Assembly: GCA_024138025.1 (NCBI GenBank)
Contig: JAMXBD010001038.1
Span: 434,001 to 498,000, forward strand
DNA length: 64,000 nt
Reading direction: 5' to 3'
Origin: Combretum micranthum
Taxonomy: Eukaryota; Streptophyta; Magnoliopsida; Myrtales; Combretaceae
In this document: positions 61,325-64,000 of the stretch, piece after piece
Numbering within the stretch: position 1 is the stretch's first letter
Layout: every line of letters starts with the position of its first letter
The notes under the pieces: generated by a model
What the model saw: only the letters and a program-made list of their open reading frames with translations
The model's database searches: none
Told to the model about the DNA's origin: nothing
Program-made: the position numbers and the translations under genes

Positions 61325-62845
61325 TGATTATGATTCAAAAATCTTTTTGTCACTTGGAAAAATCAATTTTCATAAAATTTTTAAAAACTAAATTGATAGA
61401 TCTGGGGTTGACTTTAAAGTAGCCAATTTTTACTACATTAATAAAAATTTAATGGATTTAAAGATATAAGATTTCAAAATTTCTAAAATTAATCAACAAA
61501 TTAAAATTTAAAAAAAATATATATGTTTTTTATCCTAAATAGTGGGTATATAAGCACTTAATAGAGACTTAAAACTTATAAAAATTCTATTTTTGTTTTA
61601 TTATTTTAATTTTGATGATTATTTTATATATTTTTACTTCTTGTAAAATAATTAATAATGGCATGTAAACCATGTTATTTTGTAAATCTTAATAGAATTA
61701 GTAATGATCTTGTAAATGTCATATGGTATTCAATTTTAAGATATTAGGAACAACTCAAAATTAGGAAGTTAAAGTTGATAATTGTAAAGAAAAGGAAATT
61801 AATATATGTATTTTCCGTGAGGATGAAAAAAATCCTAGAATTAGACAAATTAACATTGTCTCTTTAAAAAATGAAATCATAAACAAGAAATCTCGTCTTT
61901 TAAAAAGATAAAAGTATAACCTCATCTCTTTCAAAAACGAGTTTAAATTACTTATTTCTTGAATTTTTTTTCCTCATATTAAAGATATTTATTAATTTCT
62001 TTTAAATTTACCATTTTTTTCCTTAATTCGATAACTATATGGATCTTAATAAGTTAGCCAGACTCATTATCTTTAATCCCACCTATCAATGACACATTTA
62101 GAATTAACAAATCCATTAGTTCTAATTTCCTTTAACTCTTATTCCAAGATTTATGTCAATTAATAGGATTTGATATAATTTAGATTTAAAAAAATTAAAC
62201 TAAAAATCCAAATGCAAGCTCAAGCTTATTTAATCTTTTTACCTTTTTCTTTTCCCCGTTCACAATGCTATGAAACTACCTAATCCTTTCGTAGCTTCTA
62301 CATACCCGTCAAAAATTATTCAGGATTTTTTTTTTCATCTAATTAGGATTTGTTCAATAATGTATTTTTTATTTATATCTTATCTGCATCCATACCTAGT
62401 AGACTAATATATAAAATCTATTTATGAGTAAAAATATATATTTTTCTATCTGCATCTATTTTTAAACCAATAATCTAACTAAACCAAACATGAAACATAC
62501 ACTAAACCAACTAACCATTATCATAGAAAACCACTACTTGATGCTACTATTCAATGATAAAGCAGGAAGGTCACATGCCGTTCCCTGCAAAGACCAACCC
62601 CATATCTCGGATGGTTCAACAGGATGCCACAAATGTGCCAAAGAGAGAGAGTATCAAAGCCATATGATGGAATAGCCAAGTTCCATTTTGTATATATACA
62701 TAATAATACTACTGCTAATTTAACCGCATATTCCAAGAACATAGGCGGAAAACTACATTGCAGAGTAGAAGCAGGACATGAGACAATGGTATAATTTCTC
62801 GGACAAAATTCAACAGAAACACATGGATATTGGATGAGAATGCAA
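61325..62845. other. AT-rich spacer and 3' flank of pyruvate decarboxylase
   Basis: No supported gene. 61840-61950 contains imperfect CTCGTCTTTT/AAAACGAG palindromes like those in the element at 28162-29595. The last few hundred bases should include the 3' UTR of the decarboxylase gene. Confidence 0.4.
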
Positions 62846-64000
62846 TCATTGAGGGTTTGGAGGACGACTATTTGCATTAGAAACTCTTGACCCCCATTCC
62901 AGTAGCTCTTTACTGGTATCATCCTTGTGAACAATCACCTCTATGAAGCACAAGCAATCTTTCTTCGACCCCATTGCCGTCTGAATCGCATCAATAAGCT
63001 CTTCCTCACACACAACCTGCAACATTCACAAGGAAACGCTGGTACTTTATCTAAGGAGTGGTAATGAGAATCTAGTTCATAATTAACTCAACTCACCTTT
63101 GTTGTCCAGCATTTGCCCTCACCATTGTGGATGGCATCTACAAAGGCGGTGTAGTTCCAGTTCTTGATCACATTGTAGGGGCCATCGTGAATCTCAACTT
63201 CAATCGTGTATCCACCATTATTTATCAGAAAGATGATGGTCTTCTGCTCACACCTTAGCATTGTGGATACATCTTGTGCTGTGACCTGGAGAGAACAATA
63301 AACAAGATTCCAGTATTCAGTTACATCATTGCTGAAAGATATGTCAAGAACTGCTGGCCTTCTGTTACAATCCTCGAAAACAAGACCTATACCAGCTGAA
63401 TGACCTTTGCTTCTTTCAAACACCCCGAAGGATGCAAAATGCAATCCTCAATGACGTAATCATATTAAAAGATGATGACTAGTAATTGAGTACCCCATTT
63501 TCTTGGTACGTGGCAATGTCTAAGAAAAACAGAAAAAGAGAACCAACCATACCTGGAAACTCCCATCTCCAATGCAAGCAATTACTCGCTTCTCAGGAGC
63601 AGCCTGTGCATACCCGAGAGTAGCACCAACAGACCAACCAATTGATCCATATTGCATTTGGAACTCATACCTACGAACCCAACAATGCAACAACATTTTA
63701 TAAGACAACAAGCTTAAAAGAGAGACAGCTAAAAACAAATTGTTTTAGCATGGATATGCAGCATACCCGCATCCTTTAGGTAACTTCAGCTTTTGGCAAT
63801 TAAACCAAGAATCTCCGGTTTCTGCAATGACAGCAGATTCACCAGAAAGCATATCCTGTATATGCTTAAAAAGAACATTCACACGCAGAGGTTCCTTGGG
63901 CTGACACTTCAAGGGTTTTCCCTCAGGGACATAGATCCTATGGTAATTCTCATAAGCAGTGGTGTTGCACTTAAGCCTCTTTGAGAGAGCTTTCAAGAAA
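62846..64000 (-). CDS. PDC: Pyruvate decarboxylase, C-terminal part (truncated by window edge)
   Basis: Four minus-strand exons with GT-AG introns are seen: 63767-64000 (5' part off the window), 63553-63670, 63097-63285 and 62846-63016 (TGA at 62846-62848). They encode about 237 residues of the thiamine-diphosphate enzyme that converts pyruvate to acetaldehyde and CO2 in the cytosol, the first step of ethanol fermentation. Seen directly: [34 protein letters not shown], and the cofactor motif starting GDGSFQ and ending INNGGY. The end is the usual plant PDC terminus (SRPPNPQ). No frameshift occurs, in contrast to the aprataxin-like gene. Plant PDCs are usually about 600 residues, so more than half lies beyond the edge. 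Typically hypoxia-induced (family knowledge). Confidence 0.95.

Noticed and set aside
63286..63444. Open frame upstream of the third visible decarboxylase exon
   Set aside because: It is intron sequence. A clear acceptor site stands at 63286, and the decarboxylase motif begins after it.
1..64000. CRISPR arrays, rRNA or tRNA genes, telomeric arrays, bacterial operons
   Set aside because: No regularly spaced identical repeats, cloverleaf-like sequence, TTTAGGG arrays or ribosomal sequence were seen. The window is plant nuclear DNA.

Overview
The window is nuclear DNA of a flowering plant, most likely a eudicot. It is very AT-rich. The recognisable genes are a Ve1-type receptor-like protein, a plant aprataxin-like protein with kinase, macro and HIT domains, and pyruvate decarboxylase with GT-AG introns. 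These sit in a background of LTR retrotransposons, Helitron, MULE and hAT remnants. I could not fix the species from sequence alone.

Layout. 1-10.6 kb is a three-level nest: a minus-strand Ty1/copia remnant is split by a large LTR-type insertion (1282-9304, duplication AAACA), which is itself split by an oppositely oriented relative (2318-6176, duplication ATTCC). 10.6-14.9 kb is intergenic and holds a G-quadruplex motif, a GT microsatellite and an odd cluster of GCGATACA-like words. 14.9-18.0 kb is the receptor-like protein gene (minus). 18.8-20.9 kb is a non-autonomous Helitron carrying pieces of an NFD4-like transporter gene. 21.6-25.7 kb looks like another large LTR. 26.8-28.0 kb and 28.2-29.6 kb are two MULE-like elements. 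31.1-36.0 kb is a solo LTR of about 4.9 kb, related to the nested ones, with a near-perfect 5-bp duplication. 36.4-41.6 kb is the aprataxin-like gene (plus, six exons). 43-44.5 kb is an hAT transposase remnant. 44.8-50.8 kb is a degenerate copia element with both LTRs. 51.5-53.45 kb is a small copia deletion derivative. 53.5-62.8 kb is AT-rich spacer with MITEs and tandem duplications. 62.8-64.0 kb is the 3' half of pyruvate decarboxylase (minus), running off the window edge.

The three genes are functionally unrelated: extracellular perception, DNA-end repair and fermentation. I see no operon or cluster logic. Two of them, the aprataxin-like gene and the receptor-like protein, carry many single-base indels, mostly in homopolymer runs, with otherwise intact family sequence. 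This looks more like uncorrected sequencing error than biological decay. The pyruvate decarboxylase exons are clean.

The most informative observations are the duplication-resolved nest of insertions, the Helitron with captured transporter sequence, the homopolymer indel pattern, and several small transposition footprints. I found no CRISPR array, rRNA, tRNA or clearly new biochemical system.
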